Assembly: GCA_030531245.1 (NCBI GenBank)
Contig: JAUNOA010000009.1
Coordinates: 1 to 48,400 of the forward strand
Direction: 5' to 3'
Length of the DNA: 48,400 nt
Source of the DNA: Lachnospiraceae bacterium
GTDB lineage: Bacteria > Bacillota > Clostridia > Lachnospirales > Lachnospiraceae
Under the pieces are notes generated by a model. That model ran no database searches, was not told the origin of the DNA, and saw only the letters and a list, made by a program, of their open reading frames with translations. This document shows, in pieces, positions 27,441-35,655 of this stretch (its first letter is position 1; each line of letters opens with the position of its first letter). The translations under genes were made by a program, and so were the position numbers.

Positions 27441-28381
27441 TAAGAGCATGCATTTTTGATCTTGACGGAACGATTATCAATACACTGGAATCCCTTACCT
27501 ATGCGGTAAATAAATCTCTGGAAGAACTCGGATATCCGGGAACGGATCCGGAACATGTCAGATCGTTCATCGGATGCGGAGGAAGAAATCTGATCAGAAA
27601 AGCTGTAGCACTGTACAGCAATCCGGATGAAGACGATATAGATGATGCTTACAGGACATACAAAAGGATATTTGCCGAATGGTGTACATACGGCAACACA
27701 GCTTATGAAGGAGTTCCGGAAGCACTCAGAGAATTTAAAGCCAGGGGAATCAAGCTTGCGGTAACTTCAAATAAGTCACAGCAGGGAGTTGAAGCCTGTA
27801 TTCATAAAGTTTACGGAGAAGGACTTTTTGATGTCATCCGGGGAGAAAGACCGGGCATTCCGCTGAAACCGGATCCGAGCACGATACTGAAAGCTGCGGA
27901 GGAACTCGGGGTCAGACCGGAGGAATGTATTTATGTCGGTGACGGAGAAACCGATATGGAAGCGGGAAGAGCAGCCGGGTGTCTTACCGTGGGAGTCACA
28001 TGGGGATACAGACCGAGAGAGGTTTTGGAACAGTATCAGCCGGATTGCCTGATTGATCATATGGAAGACTTAAGCATGCTTATTCCTTTTATATATGTTC
28101 TGGACGGAAACAGAATGACGGATAAGGATGCATTCTATGATGAAATCGAAGACAGGATGACAGACACCGAAGGGTTTAAGATGGGCCATAATCTGGATGC
28201 ACTTGCTGATGTGCTTTCAGGAGGTTTCGGTAAGCATTATCCGGGTGAAAAATTCGGAATATTATGGGAAAACTTCGGAGCAAGTGAAACAACACTGGAT
28301 AATGAATTCCTTCTCAAAGTCATGAGGATAATGCTTGACAATGATGCGGAATTCGACTGCGAACTTAAGATAAAACTATAG
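27437..28381 (+). CDS. HAD phosphatase (Gph-like) fused to a C-terminal barstar domain
   Basis: A 314-residue protein in one uninterrupted frame. Residues 1-213 are a HAD subfamily IA phosphatase: FDLDGT (Asp8, Asp10), VTSNKSQQ, KPDPS, and YVGDGETDMEAGRAAG, as in phosphoglycolate phosphatase. Residues 218-314 match the barstar fold: IYVLDGNRM, then GHNLDALADVLSGGFG (250-265), ILWENF, and a final beta strand CELKIKL. Asp254 and Asp258 align with the barnase-contacting Asp35 and Asp39 of barstar; the barstar Trp38 position is Ala257. Barstar-like proteins inhibit RNases, but no barnase-like RNase is encoded nearby. ATGA overlap with the HerA-like gene indicates co-translation. Confidence 0.85.
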   Translation: MIRACIFDLDGTIINTLESLTYAVNKSLEELGYPGTDPEHVRSFIGCGGRNLIRKAVALYSNPDEDDIDDAYRTYKRIFAEWCTYGNTAYEGVPEALREFKARGIKLAVTSNKSQQGVEACIHKVYGEGLFDVIRGERPGIPLKPDPSTILKAAEELGVRPEECIYVGDGETDMEAGRAAGCLTVGVTWGYRPREVLEQYQPDCLIDHMEDLSMLIPFIYVLDGNRMTDKDAFYDEIEDRMTDTEGFKMGHNLDALADVLSGGFGKHYPGEKFGILWENFGASETTLDNEFLLKVMRIMLDNDAEFDCELKIKL

Positions 28382-28387
28382 TATTCA

Positions 28388-28416
28388 TTGACACGAAAGG
28401 ACTGTGGTGAGATAAT
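28388..28416 (+). promoter_or_regulatory. Sigma-A promoter of pckA
   Basis: TTGACA (28388-28393), 17-bp spacer, GATAAT (28411-28416). The leader contains the palindrome ATACATGTAT shortly before the Shine-Dalgarno AGGAGG. Confidence 0.85.
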
Positions 28417-28475
28417 AAATCCAAATTGGTTTGATTTTAATACATGTATGTATTGAAGTTTACAGGAGGAATAAT

Positions 28476-30173
28476 ATGTCAACAAAAGCTTATTACAAGA
28501 CAAATGAAATCGGCCCGGGAAAGGTTGGATTCGCTAAGACAAGATCTATTATCGAGTCAGCTTTCTATGGCAACAACGTTGTTAAGATCAATACGCTCAA
28601 AGAAGCTTATGATCTTGCAAAGAACTCACCGGGAACAGTTGTTACCGGACAGACGGTATATCGCGGTGAAGAGTTCGGACTTGAGCCGGATGCAAAGGTT
28701 CTTCTTTTCAACGATGGTGCCATCACAGGCCGTTATGCAACAGCCAGACGTATTGCAGGTATGGAAGGCGTAAATTGCGACGCACTTGACAAGATTGCAA
28801 TGGATGCTGTTTATAAGTCACGCTGGAAAACAATGTACCATGCAGAGGTATTCTGCGGACTTGATCCGGAGTTTATGGTAAAGGCACATCTTCTTATTCC
28901 GGAAGGTGAGGAGAACCTCCTTTATAACTGGATGATCAACTTCCAGTATATGTCAGATGAGTATATCAAGATGTACAAGAACTCACAGCCGGTTGGTAAG
29001 GGCAATGAGCCTGATATCTACATCTTCTCAGATCCTCAGTGGATTCCGGAAGAGGGACCGGGACTTGATTTCAGCGTACTCAGTGATCCTCAGAAGAAGA
29101 CACTCTGCTACTTTAATACAGAGCAGAACTGTGCTTGCATACTTGGTATGAAGTATTTCGGAGAGCATAAGAAGGGTACACTTACAATGGCATGGGCTAT
29201 CGCAAACCGTAACGGTTATGCAAGCTGCCACGGCGGACAGAAGAGATACAACCTCAAGGGAGGAAAGTCTTTCGTAGCATCTGTTTTCGGACTTTCAGGA
29301 TCAGGCAAGTCAACACTTACACATGCAAAGCATGACGGTAAGTTCGATATCACAGTTCTTCACGATGACGCATTCATCATCAATACAGATACATGTTCAT
29401 CAATTGCTATTGAGCCTACATATTTCGATAAGACAGCTGATTACCCGGCAGGATGTCCGGATAACCAGTATCTGATTACAGTACAGAACGTAGGAGCAAC
29501 TCTTGACGAGAAAGGTGAAGTGACAATTGTTACAGAGGATATCCGTAACGGTAACGGTCGTGCTATCAAGTCTAAACTCTGGAGCCCGAACCGTGTTGAT
29601 AAGATTCCTGAGCCGGTTAATGCAATTTTCTGGATTATGAAGGATCCGACAATTCCGCCGGTAGTAAAGCTTAAAGGTGCTTCACTTGCATCAGTTATGG
29701 GTGCTACACTTGCTACAAAGAGATCATCAGCAGAGCGTCTTGCTCCGGGAGCAGATCCGAATGCACTTGTAGTTGTTCCGTACGCTAACCCGTTCAGAAC
29801 ATACCCGCTGGCAAATGACTATGAGAAGTTCAAAAAGCTTGTTGAGAAGAAGAAAGTTGACTGCTACATAGTTAATACAGGTGACTTCATGGGTAAGAAG
29901 ATCACAAAGGAAGTTACACTCGGTGTTCTTGAATCAATCGTAGAGAAGAAGGCTAAATTCAAGAAGTGGGGCAACTTTACCGACATCGAGATCTGTGAGT
30001 GGAAGGGATATGTTCCGAATATGAAGGACGAAAACTATCTCAAGCAGCTCAAGGCCAGAATGGAAGACAGAGTTAAATTTGTTGAAGAACTTGATAAGAA
30101 GCAGGGCGGATTCGACAAACTTCCGGCAGATGCGCTTAAGGCTATCAAGAAAGTCTTCAATGAGTGCAAATAA
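28476..30173 (+). CDS. pckA: Phosphoenolpyruvate carboxykinase (ATP)
   Basis: A 565-residue ATP-type PEPCK converting oxaloacetate and ATP to PEP and CO2, or the reverse direction in fermentative succinate or anaplerotic flux. The kinase-1a P-loop is GLSGSGKSTLTHA, followed by VLHDDAFIIN (metal-binding) and GYASCHGGQKRYNLKGGKSFV near residue 250. Start ATG at 28476 is set by GGAGGAATAAT; upstream in-frame codons lie in the leader. The P-loop reads GSGKS rather than the common GTGKT. Codon use is strongly biased as in groEL, indicating high expression. Confidence 0.95.
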   Translation: MSTKAYYKTNEIGPGKVGFAKTRSIIESAFYGNNVVKINTLKEAYDLAKNSPGTVVTGQTVYRGEEFGLEPDAKVLLFNDGAITGRYATARRIAGMEGVNCDALDKIAMDAVYKSRWKTMYHAEVFCGLDPEFMVKAHLLIPEGEENLLYNWMINFQYMSDEYIKMYKNSQPVGKGNEPDIYIFSDPQWIPEEGPGLDFSVLSDPQKKTLCYFNTEQNCACILGMKYFGEHKKGTLTMAWAIANRNGYASCHGGQKRYNLKGGKSFVASVFGLSGSGKSTLTHAKHDGKFDITVLHDDAFIINTDTCSSIAIEPTYFDKTADYPAGCPDNQYLITVQNVGATLDEKGEVTIVTEDIRNGNGRAIKSKLWSPNRVDKIPEPVNAIFWIMKDPTIPPVVKLKGASLASVMGATLATKRSSAERLAPGADPNALVVVPYANPFRTYPLANDYEKFKKLVEKKKVDCYIVNTGDFMGKKITKEVTLGVLESIVEKKAKFKKWGNFTDIEICEWKGYVPNMKDENYLKQLKARMEDRVKFVEELDKKQGGFDKLPADALKAIKKVFNECK

Positions 30174-30193
30174 TTGAATTCATATAGTTTTTT

Positions 30194-30223
30194 ATCGGGG
30201 TGCACTATGCACTCCGATTTTTA
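30194..30223 (+). terminator. Terminator of pckA
   Basis: ATCGGGGTGCA and TGCACTCCGAT form an 11-bp stem (one G-U) around CTA, followed by TTTTTAT. Confidence 0.92.
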
Positions 30224-30228
30224 TATGA

Positions 30229-30234
30229 TAGAAT
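30229..30234 (+). promoter_or_regulatory. -10 box of the 6S RNA gene
   Basis: TAGAAT at 30229-30234, six bases upstream of the predicted RNA 5' end; no convincing -35 is visible because that position falls within the pckA terminator. Confidence 0.5.
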
Positions 30235-30239
30235 AGTGA

Positions 30240-30421
30240 TACCTGGGATGTTCGACAACCCTGTTATCATTTGAACCTACATTTTGATATAAGGGATCCA
30301 ATATGAATACGTAAGGATGACAAGCCTCTTAATAAAATATTGGTAGTCAGATATACGACTGAGGATACCCACCTAACGGGAGTTAGGGCGTCAAATCGGC
30401 AGGGAACGGCACCTTGGGTTT
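30240..30421 (+). ncRNA. ssrS: 6S RNA (SsrS), regulator of RNA polymerase
   Basis: The 180-base region has the conserved 6S landmarks: a 5' CTGGGATGTTCG, the TTTGAACCTACATT...AAGGGAT block, GGATACCCACCTAAC-GGGA-GTTAGGG hairpin, GTCAAATCGGCAGGGAACGGCACC near the 3' end, and closing pairing of ACCTGGGATG (30241-30250) with CACCTTGGGT (30410-30419 region) by Watson-Crick and G-U pairs. 6S RNA mimics an open promoter and binds the housekeeping RNA polymerase. A T-run (30419-30423) follows. The call rests on recalled family motifs, not on a covariance search. Confidence 0.82.
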
Positions 30422-30434
30422 TTGAGGATAATAT

Positions 30435-31535
30435 ATGTTTGAAGCAATTAAAAACTTATTCGGTATTATAGGCAATGCACTTGCTCCGTTTGCATACGGT
30501 CTGGCATTTGCATTTCTTGTTCTACCTGTTTATAAGAAGCTTAATAAAAAACTTCCTAAGGCTTTATGCTCGATTATCTGCCTGTTAATCCTGATGGTAG
30601 CGATAGCACTTTTGCTTCTGCTTATTGTTCCGCAGTTTATCGACAGCGTTTCCGCGATACTCAATCAGCTTCCGCTTTATATCGAAGCGTTGGACGGATT
30701 GATAGGAAAGCTGTTTGAGAGATATCCGGGATTTGCCGAAACGATAGAAACACATTATTCGAGTATCGGCGATTCTGTCGTAAAGTGGGTGGCCGGGGAA
30801 ATGCTCCCGAATCTGAACGGATACATCGCGAGCATTTCATCAGGAGTATGGAGCATAATACTGACGTTCAAGAATTTCATAATAGGTTTTATCGTTATGA
30901 TCTACTTCCTGAATATGAAGGATGTCACAAAGGCAAGAGCCAAGAAGATGGTTTATGGATTTTTGCCGATAGACAAAGCCAACCTGTTTCTTGAGGATTG
31001 CAGATTTACCTTTGATGTATTCAGCAATTTCCTTATTGGAAAGATTATCGATTCGGTAATAATCGGAATTCTGACATTTATTGTCGTCAGTATCTGCAAG
31101 ATACCGTATGCACCGCTTATTGCAATCATTGTTGGAGTCACAAACATTATTCCTTTCTTCGGACCTTTTATAGGAGCTATCCCATGTGCACTTCTGCTGC
31201 TTGCGGTTTCTCCTGTAAAGTGTCTTGAGTTCTGTATAATCATTCTGGTTATTCAGCAGCTCGACGGTAATGTTATCGGTCCGAAAATTCTCGGAGAAAG
31301 GACGGGGGTATCAAGCTTCTGGGTATTGTTCTCGATTCTTTTGTTCGGCGGGTTGTTCGGATTTGTCGGAATGATTATTGCAGTGCCGACATTTGCGGTA
31401 ATATACAGAATAATAAAAAGAGCGGTCTACTCAAAACTGACAGTCAGGAACCTCTCAACAAATACAGAAGATTACAGCGATCTGAAAAAGATCGACGAAG
31501 TTACAAAGGAGTATATTAACAATGACACTACTTGA
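30435..31535 (+). CDS. AI-2E family transporter (PF01594 permease)
   Basis: A 366-residue membrane protein with about eight hydrophobic segments in the arrangement of the AI-2E/UPF0118 family: two to three N-terminal spans, a soluble amphipathic segment at about 85-150, then [35 protein letters not shown], the conserved [17 protein letters not shown] block near 235-251, and C-terminal [17 protein letters not shown]. Members export autoinducer-2 or small solutes, or act as Na+/H+ antiporters, so substrate is open. TTGAGGATAAT precedes the ATG, only 14 bases after the 6S RNA, whose transcription may read into it. Overlaps the next gene by 14 bp. Confidence 0.92.
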   Translation: MFEAIKNLFGIIGNALAPFAYGLAFAFLVLPVYKKLNKKLPKALCSIICLLILMVAIALLLLLIVPQFIDSVSAILNQLPLYIEALDGLIGKLFERYPGFAETIETHYSSIGDSVVKWVAGEMLPNLNGYIASISSGVWSIILTFKNFIIGFIVMIYFLNMKDVTKARAKKMVYGFLPIDKANLFLEDCRFTFDVFSNFLIGKIIDSVIIGILTFIVVSICKIPYAPLIAIIVGVTNIIPFFGPFIGAIPCALLLLAVSPVKCLEFCIIILVIQQLDGNVIGPKILGERTGVSSFWVLFSILLFGGLFGFVGMIIAVPTFAVIYRIIKRAVYSKLTVRNLSTNTEDYSDLKKIDEVTKEYINNDTT

Positions 31536-32028
31536 GACATGGAGAGACAAGGCTTACGGTGAGACACTGACAGTAAAGGACAGAGCAAAGCTCTGGAAGG
31601 ATTATTTTGCAAAAGAGAAGAGTATCTACGAGGAGCTTCTTGAAGATACATCAAAAGTCGTGTCAGGAACTGTTAAGGAACTTGCGGCTAAATGGGATAC
31701 CGATATCGAGACCATGACCGGCTTTCTGGATGGAATTAATGACAGTCTTAAAAAGGAAAATCCTATCGAGAAGATGAAAGAGTCGACAAAGGTCACTCTG
31801 GATATTGATCCTGAAAAGTTATACAAAAACATGGTAGCGGCAAAGGCCGACTGGCTCTATAACCTTCCTCAGTGGGAGAAGTATTTTACGGAAGAAAAGA
31901 GAAAAGAGCTGGCTCATGAGCAGAGGATGAGCGGAACGGTAATTAAGGACAAAAAGGTCGGTCGTAATGATCCGTGTCCATGCGGATCAGGCAAGAAGTA
32001 TAAATTCTGCTGCGGGAAGAACGCATGA
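31522..32028 (+). CDS. SEC-C metal-binding domain protein
   Basis: A 168-residue protein. Residues 1-135 are predominantly helical and charged (for example [15 protein letters not shown] at the end). The C terminus carries the SEC-C zinc knuckle [13 protein letters not shown] (about residues 152-164), also found at the end of SecA, where it binds SecB and ribosomes. The role of stand-alone forms is not known. The start overlaps the AI-2E gene by 14 bp and AAAGGAG lies upstream, so it belongs to that operon. The next start is five bases after the stop. Confidence 0.88.
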   Translation: MTLLETWRDKAYGETLTVKDRAKLWKDYFAKEKSIYEELLEDTSKVVSGTVKELAAKWDTDIETMTGFLDGINDSLKKENPIEKMKESTKVTLDIDPEKLYKNMVAAKADWLYNLPQWEKYFTEEKRKELAHEQRMSGTVIKDKKVGRNDPCPCGSGKKYKFCCGKNA

Positions 32029-32032
32029 TTTA

Positions 32033-32776
32033 ATGTATAACGATTTTGCGCAAATTTATGACAGCTTTATGGATAATGTCCCGTACGATGCGTGGTGTGA
32101 GCAGATAACTGCCATATTCCGTACGTACGGGATTTCTTCTGGTATAGTTGCGGATCTTGGATGCGGTACGGGAACACTCACCGAGATGCTTGCCGACAGA
32201 GGCTTCGATATGATAGGCATAGATAATTCTGATGATATGCTGATGGAAGCACTGAGAAAACGTGATGAGAGCGGACATGACATACTTTATCTCAATCAGG
32301 ATATGAGGGAGTTCGAACTGTATGGTACCTGTGCGGCTATAGTATCAAGATGTGACAGCCTTAATTATATAACTGAGCCGGATGATCTGATAAAGGTCTT
32401 TGAGCTGGTAAACAATTATCTGGATCCGAAAGGACTTTTCATCTTTGACATGAAGACGGAATACATGTTCAGGAGCATACTTGGAAACAACACGTTCTCC
32501 AGATCAAATGATGAAGCGACTTATATCTGGGAAAATTACTATGATGGGGAAAAGAAGCTCAACGAATATGACCTGACGATGTTTATAAGAAACGGCGGTA
32601 TGTTCGAAAAATCTGAGGAGACACATATACAGCGTGCCTACAGCATAGAGGAGATAAAAAATGCCGCTGCAGCAGCTGGACTTAAGTGGCTTGGTGTATG
32701 GGACGCAGATACCGAAACTGATCCGGAGGAGGATTCTGCAAGAATTATCGTAGTATTACAGGAAAATGGGAAATAA
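32033..32776 (+). CDS. Class I SAM-dependent methyltransferase
   Basis: A 247-residue protein with N-terminal MYNDFAQIYDSFMDNVPYDAW, motif I VADLGCGTGTLTEML (about 41-55), IGIDNSDDML (acidic end of strand 2) and a motif IV region CDSLNYITEPDDL. This is the common YxxxAxxYDxxM group of methyltransferases of unknown substrate. ATG at 32033 is used because the longer frame would run back through the SEC-C gene and start in its zinc knuckle. It overlaps the DUF5662 gene by 11 bp, in an operon running from 30435 to 33464. Confidence 0.9.
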   Translation: MYNDFAQIYDSFMDNVPYDAWCEQITAIFRTYGISSGIVADLGCGTGTLTEMLADRGFDMIGIDNSDDMLMEALRKRDESGHDILYLNQDMREFELYGTCAAIVSRCDSLNYITEPDDLIKVFELVNNYLDPKGLFIFDMKTEYMFRSILGNNTFSRSNDEATYIWENYYDGEKKLNEYDLTMFIRNGGMFEKSEETHIQRAYSIEEIKNAAAAAGLKWLGVWDADTETDPEEDSARIIVVLQENGK

Positions 32777-33464
32777 CGATTCAAGAAAAATCACTCTGGA
32801 AAAAGCATGGGGACATATGAAAACCATCACGGAACATAAGGTGATAGTAATGGATCTGTGCTTTAAGATAGGCCTTACAAAACAAGGTCTCTTTCATGAT
32901 CTTTCAAAGTATGAACCGATTGAGTTTATTACCGGTGCGAAATACTGGTCGGGTGATCACAGCCCGAATGCAGAGGAGAAGAAGGAAAAAGGATACAGTG
33001 TGGCATGGCTTCATCATAAGGGACGCAACAAACACCATTTTGAATACTGGATGGATCTGCAGTATGGCGGAAAAACCGAAGGGATTATCGTGGGAGGAGC
33101 AAAGATGCCTCTCAGATATACTCTGGAGATGGCATGTGACAGGATAGCGGCCTGCAAGGTATATCATAAGGGTCATTATAATGCCAGGGATCCGTGGGAT
33201 TATTATTGCTTCAAGTCAGATGTGGTGGGACCCAATCTTCACGAAGATACGAGGACACTGCTCGAGGATATCCTGAAGCTCATGGCTTTGCAGGGAGAAG
33301 AAAAAGCCCTTGCATATATGCGCTGGATGCTTAAACACCCGGACAGGTATGAGGGCAGAAAATATAAGAGCATAGAACCCGGCTGTCCGACAGATCGAGA
33401 TATTCCAGAGGGATATATTCCTGTTTGCATTCATAATCCGGACGAAACAGAAAAGAGGGATTGA
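32766..33464 (+). CDS. DUF5662 family protein (HD-like)
   Basis: A 232-residue protein with a helical N terminus, GLFHDLSKYEP (H44-D45, HD-type metal ligand pair), WLHHKGRNKHHFEYW (about 77-91) and later MPLRYTLEMACDRIAACKVY. The arrangement of His, His-Asp and distal Asp fits an HD-superfamily-like metal site, but the molecular function is unknown. Last gene of the AI-2E/SEC-C/methyltransferase operon, closed by the terminator at 33482-33508. Confidence 0.82.
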   Translation: MGNNDSRKITLEKAWGHMKTITEHKVIVMDLCFKIGLTKQGLFHDLSKYEPIEFITGAKYWSGDHSPNAEEKKEKGYSVAWLHHKGRNKHHFEYWMDLQYGGKTEGIIVGGAKMPLRYTLEMACDRIAACKVYHKGHYNARDPWDYYCFKSDVVGPNLHEDTRTLLEDILKLMALQGEEKALAYMRWMLKHPDRYEGRKYKSIEPGCPTDRDIPEGYIPVCIHNPDETEKRD

Positions 33465-33993
33465 ATAAAGACTTATCAAAGACAGGTGCGAACACACCTG
33501 TTCTTTTTGTATATGCGGTACGTGCAGTTGCCTGTCTGCGCGCCGATCTGTCCACAAATTCACTGACTGATTTGTGGTATGCGATATCCTCAGCAGGCAG
33601 ATAATAGTAGTTTTTATAATCTTTATAAAAATGTTTGAACTCACCGGATACAGTCGGAATACCTGATTTTATTGCTTCGGAATCAAGTTTAAGTTCATCG
33701 ATGTGATTGCAGAGACTGTCGGTATCTGCAGGCTTAAAATCAAGACAGTACTGGCGGCAGCATTCGGTAATATACTTTATGACTGAATGGCTGCTGTACA
33801 GAACGATATCTGCTTTACGCGTCAGGGAACACAGTTCGGCCAGAGCAATGCGCTCGCTTTCGAGACTATCGATGACTATATCATGCCGATTAAAAGAAAC
33901 ACCGCAGAAATCCACGAAAGTAAGGGATGTCAGCTGTGAATACATAGGAGATGATCCTGTTGCAGTCATATTGATAAACAATGCTTTTCTCAT
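33331..33993 (-). CDS. Uncharacterised protein, possibly a degenerate DnaQ-like exonuclease fold
   Basis: A 220-residue reverse-strand frame. MRKALFINMTATGSSPMYSQ looks like the first strand of a DEDD exonuclease (DxETTG) with both acidic residues lost, and KADIVLYSSHSVIKYITECC resembles the IGHNxxFDxxFL step. A distinctive later block is YYLPAEDIAYHKSVSEFVDRS followed by ATARTAYTKRTG. Fold assignment is tentative. The last 45 residues are encoded opposite the end of the DUF5662 gene and across its terminator, so the true C terminus may be less conserved. Upstream on the reverse strand a TATAAT sits seven bases before the ATG with no Shine-Dalgarno. It is divergent from ruvA. Confidence 0.6.
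   Translation of the reverse strand: MRKALFINMTATGSSPMYSQLTSLTFVDFCGVSFNRHDIVIDSLESERIALAELCSLTRKADIVLYSSHSVIKYITECCRQYCLDFKPADTDSLCNHIDELKLDSEAIKSGIPTVSGEFKHFYKDYKNYYYLPAEDIAYHKSVSEFVDRSARRQATARTAYTKRTGVFAPVFDKSLFNPSFLFRPDYECKQEYIPLEYLDLSDSRVLCSYIFCPHTCPGV
33482..33508 (+). terminator. Terminator of the AI-2E to DUF5662 operon
   Basis: ACAGGTG and CACCTGT form a 7-bp stem around CGAACA, followed by TCTTTTTG. It lies inside the coding region of the reverse-strand gene. Confidence 0.8.
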
Positions 33994-34024
33994 AGTATTT
34001 ATTATATATCGACAGCTCTGAATA

Positions 34025-34033
34025 TGATATAAT
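34025..34033 (+). promoter_or_regulatory. Extended -10 box of the ruvA operon
   Basis: TGATATAAT with TATAAT at 34028-34033. The start codon is at 34058 with GAGG upstream. The -35 region is weak. Confidence 0.5.
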
Positions 34034-34057
34034 AATATCCAAATGAGGTAAAATAAT

Positions 34058-34645
34058 ATGATATCATTTGTCAAAGGAGAATTATCCGAAATACTTGAAG
34101 GCAGGATAGTTGTTGAGACCGGAGGGTTGGGAATCGAGATCAATGTTCCGGCTTCTGTCATGGAACAGCTGCCTGTTATCGGAGAAGAAGTTAAGATTTA
34201 TACATATTTCAGAGTAAGCGAAGATGCAATGAGCCTTTACGGGTTCAACACCAGGAGAGACCTTGCAATGTTCGAGCAGCTTATCGGAGTAAGCGGTATA
34301 GGACCGAAGGGTGCACTTTCGATCCTTTCGGCTATGAATCCGGATGAACTCAGGATGGCTATACTGAGCGGAGATGACAAGATGATAGCAACAGCTCCGG
34401 GTATCGGGGCCAAGACCGCACAGAGAGTCATTGTCGACCTGAAGGACAAAGTTGATGCCGATGCTGTTATAGGAGTCATTTCCGGTGGAAAAGTGACACC
34501 GGTAAATTCGGATATGGCAGAGGTAATAGAGGCACTGGTTGGTCTCGGATATGCAAGGTCCGAAGCGACACGTGCAGTCAGGGCGATTGCCGCAGACGGA
34601 ATGAATGCAGAAAAGATGCTTAAAGAAGCTTTGAGGAGTCTGTAA
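34058..34645 (+). CDS. ruvA: Holliday junction branch migration protein RuvA
   Basis: A 195-residue RuvA. Residues 1-62 are the OB-fold domain ([11 protein letters not shown], then [14 protein letters not shown]), followed by the double helix-hairpin-helix ([16 protein letters not shown] and [20 protein letters not shown]), an acidic linker, and domain III (about 148-195; [20 protein letters not shown]) that contacts RuvB. It binds four-way junctions as a tetramer. AATGAGGTAAAATAAT precedes the ATG. The stop shares an A with the ruvB start. Confidence 0.98.
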   Translation: MISFVKGELSEILEGRIVVETGGLGIEINVPASVMEQLPVIGEEVKIYTYFRVSEDAMSLYGFNTRRDLAMFEQLIGVSGIGPKGALSILSAMNPDELRMAILSGDDKMIATAPGIGAKTAQRVIVDLKDKVDADAVIGVISGGKVTPVNSDMAEVIEALVGLGYARSEATRAVRAIAADGMNAEKMLKEALRSL

Positions 34646-35655
34646 TGGGAAGAACGATAATTACAACAGATGCAACAAGTGAAGACCGTGCCAGTGATGC
34701 CAGTCTGAGGCCTCAGCAGCTTGACGGTTATATAGGGCAGGAGAGAATAAAGGAAAATCTGAAAATCTATATCGATGCGGCAAAGCAGAGAGAGGAGAAC
34801 CTGGATCATGTTCTGTTATATGGTCCTCCGGGACTTGGAAAAACAACTCTTGCCGGAATCATTGCAAATGAAATGGGAGTTAAGATCAAGGTAACCTCCG
34901 GACCGGCTATCGATAAACCGGGAGATATGGCTTCAATTCTCACAAAGCTGAATGAAGGAGATGTTCTTTTCATAGATGAGATACACAGACTGAACCGTCA
35001 GGTCGAGGAGGTACTGTATCCGGCTATGGAGGATTTTGCCGTTGATATTCTGATCGGAAAAGAAGCAGGAGCAAGAAGCATACACATGGAACTTCCCGGG
35101 TTTACTCTCGTAGGAGCAACAACCAGAGCAGGACTTTTGTCTGCACCGCTCAGAGACCGCTTCGGAGTAGTTCAGAAACTGGAATTTTATTCACCCCTGG
35201 AACTGGAAAAAATAATCAATCGTTCCGCGGATGTATTCGGTGTAAAGCTTGATGCATCAGGAGCTGCGGAGATAGCGAGAAGAAGCAGGGGAACCCCGAG
35301 ACTTGCGAACAGACTCCTTAAGAGAGTGAGAGATTTTGCTCAGGTCAAATATGACGGAGTCATAACAAAGGAAGTTGCAGATTATGCCCTCGATGTGCTT
35401 GATGTTGACAGACTGGGACTTGATCAGAATGACAGAAATTACCTTGATATGATCATTTCGAAATTCAGAGGCGGTCCGGTCGGTATCGATACTCTGGCTG
35501 CAGCATTAAACGAGGATGCCGGAACGCTGGAGGATGTTTATGAACCATATCTTCTCATGAACGGACTCATAAACAGAACACCGCGTGGCAGAGTGGCAAC
35601 AGAGAATGCGTATAAGCATCTCGGATTAACATATCAGGAGAAAATGGATATATGA
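34645..35655 (+). CDS. ruvB: Holliday junction branch migration helicase RuvB
   Basis: A 336-residue AAA+ motor. [13 protein letters not shown] opens it; Walker A is [10 protein letters not shown] (about 58-67), Walker B FIDEIHRL, sensor I VGATTRAG, the arginine finger block PLRDRFG, and the C-terminal winged helix ([22 protein letters not shown]). With RuvA it drives branch migration in recombination repair. TAATG overlap with ruvA and ATGA-type overlap with the U32 gene. Confidence 0.98.
   Translation: MGRTIITTDATSEDRASDASLRPQQLDGYIGQERIKENLKIYIDAAKQREENLDHVLLYGPPGLGKTTLAGIIANEMGVKIKVTSGPAIDKPGDMASILTKLNEGDVLFIDEIHRLNRQVEEVLYPAMEDFAVDILIGKEAGARSIHMELPGFTLVGATTRAGLLSAPLRDRFGVVQKLEFYSPLELEKIINRSADVFGVKLDASGAAEIARRSRGTPRLANRLLKRVRDFAQVKYDGVITKEVADYALDVLDVDRLGLDQNDRNYLDMIISKFRGGPVGIDTLAAALNEDAGTLEDVYEPYLLMNGLINRTPRGRVATENAYKHLGLTYQEKMDI

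Noticed and set aside
28200-28381. Separate barstar immunity gene with adjacent toxin
   Set aside because: The barstar segment is in frame with the HAD domain with no internal Shine-Dalgarno and start at the boundary, and no RNase toxin is encoded in the flanks.
30225-30434. Riboswitch controlling the AI-2E-family permease
   Set aside because: The region fits 6S RNA landmarks and closing stem better, and no known aptamer core was recognised.
31967-32032. Longer N terminus of the methyltransferase
   Set aside because: It would begin inside the SEC-C zinc knuckle codons; ATG 32033 starts the conserved YNDFAQIYD block.
34010-34161. Upstream extension of the reverse orphan gene to 34161
   Set aside because: It would overlap the ruvA start and encode a low-complexity stretch; ATG at 33993 begins a strand-like MRKALFINM segment.
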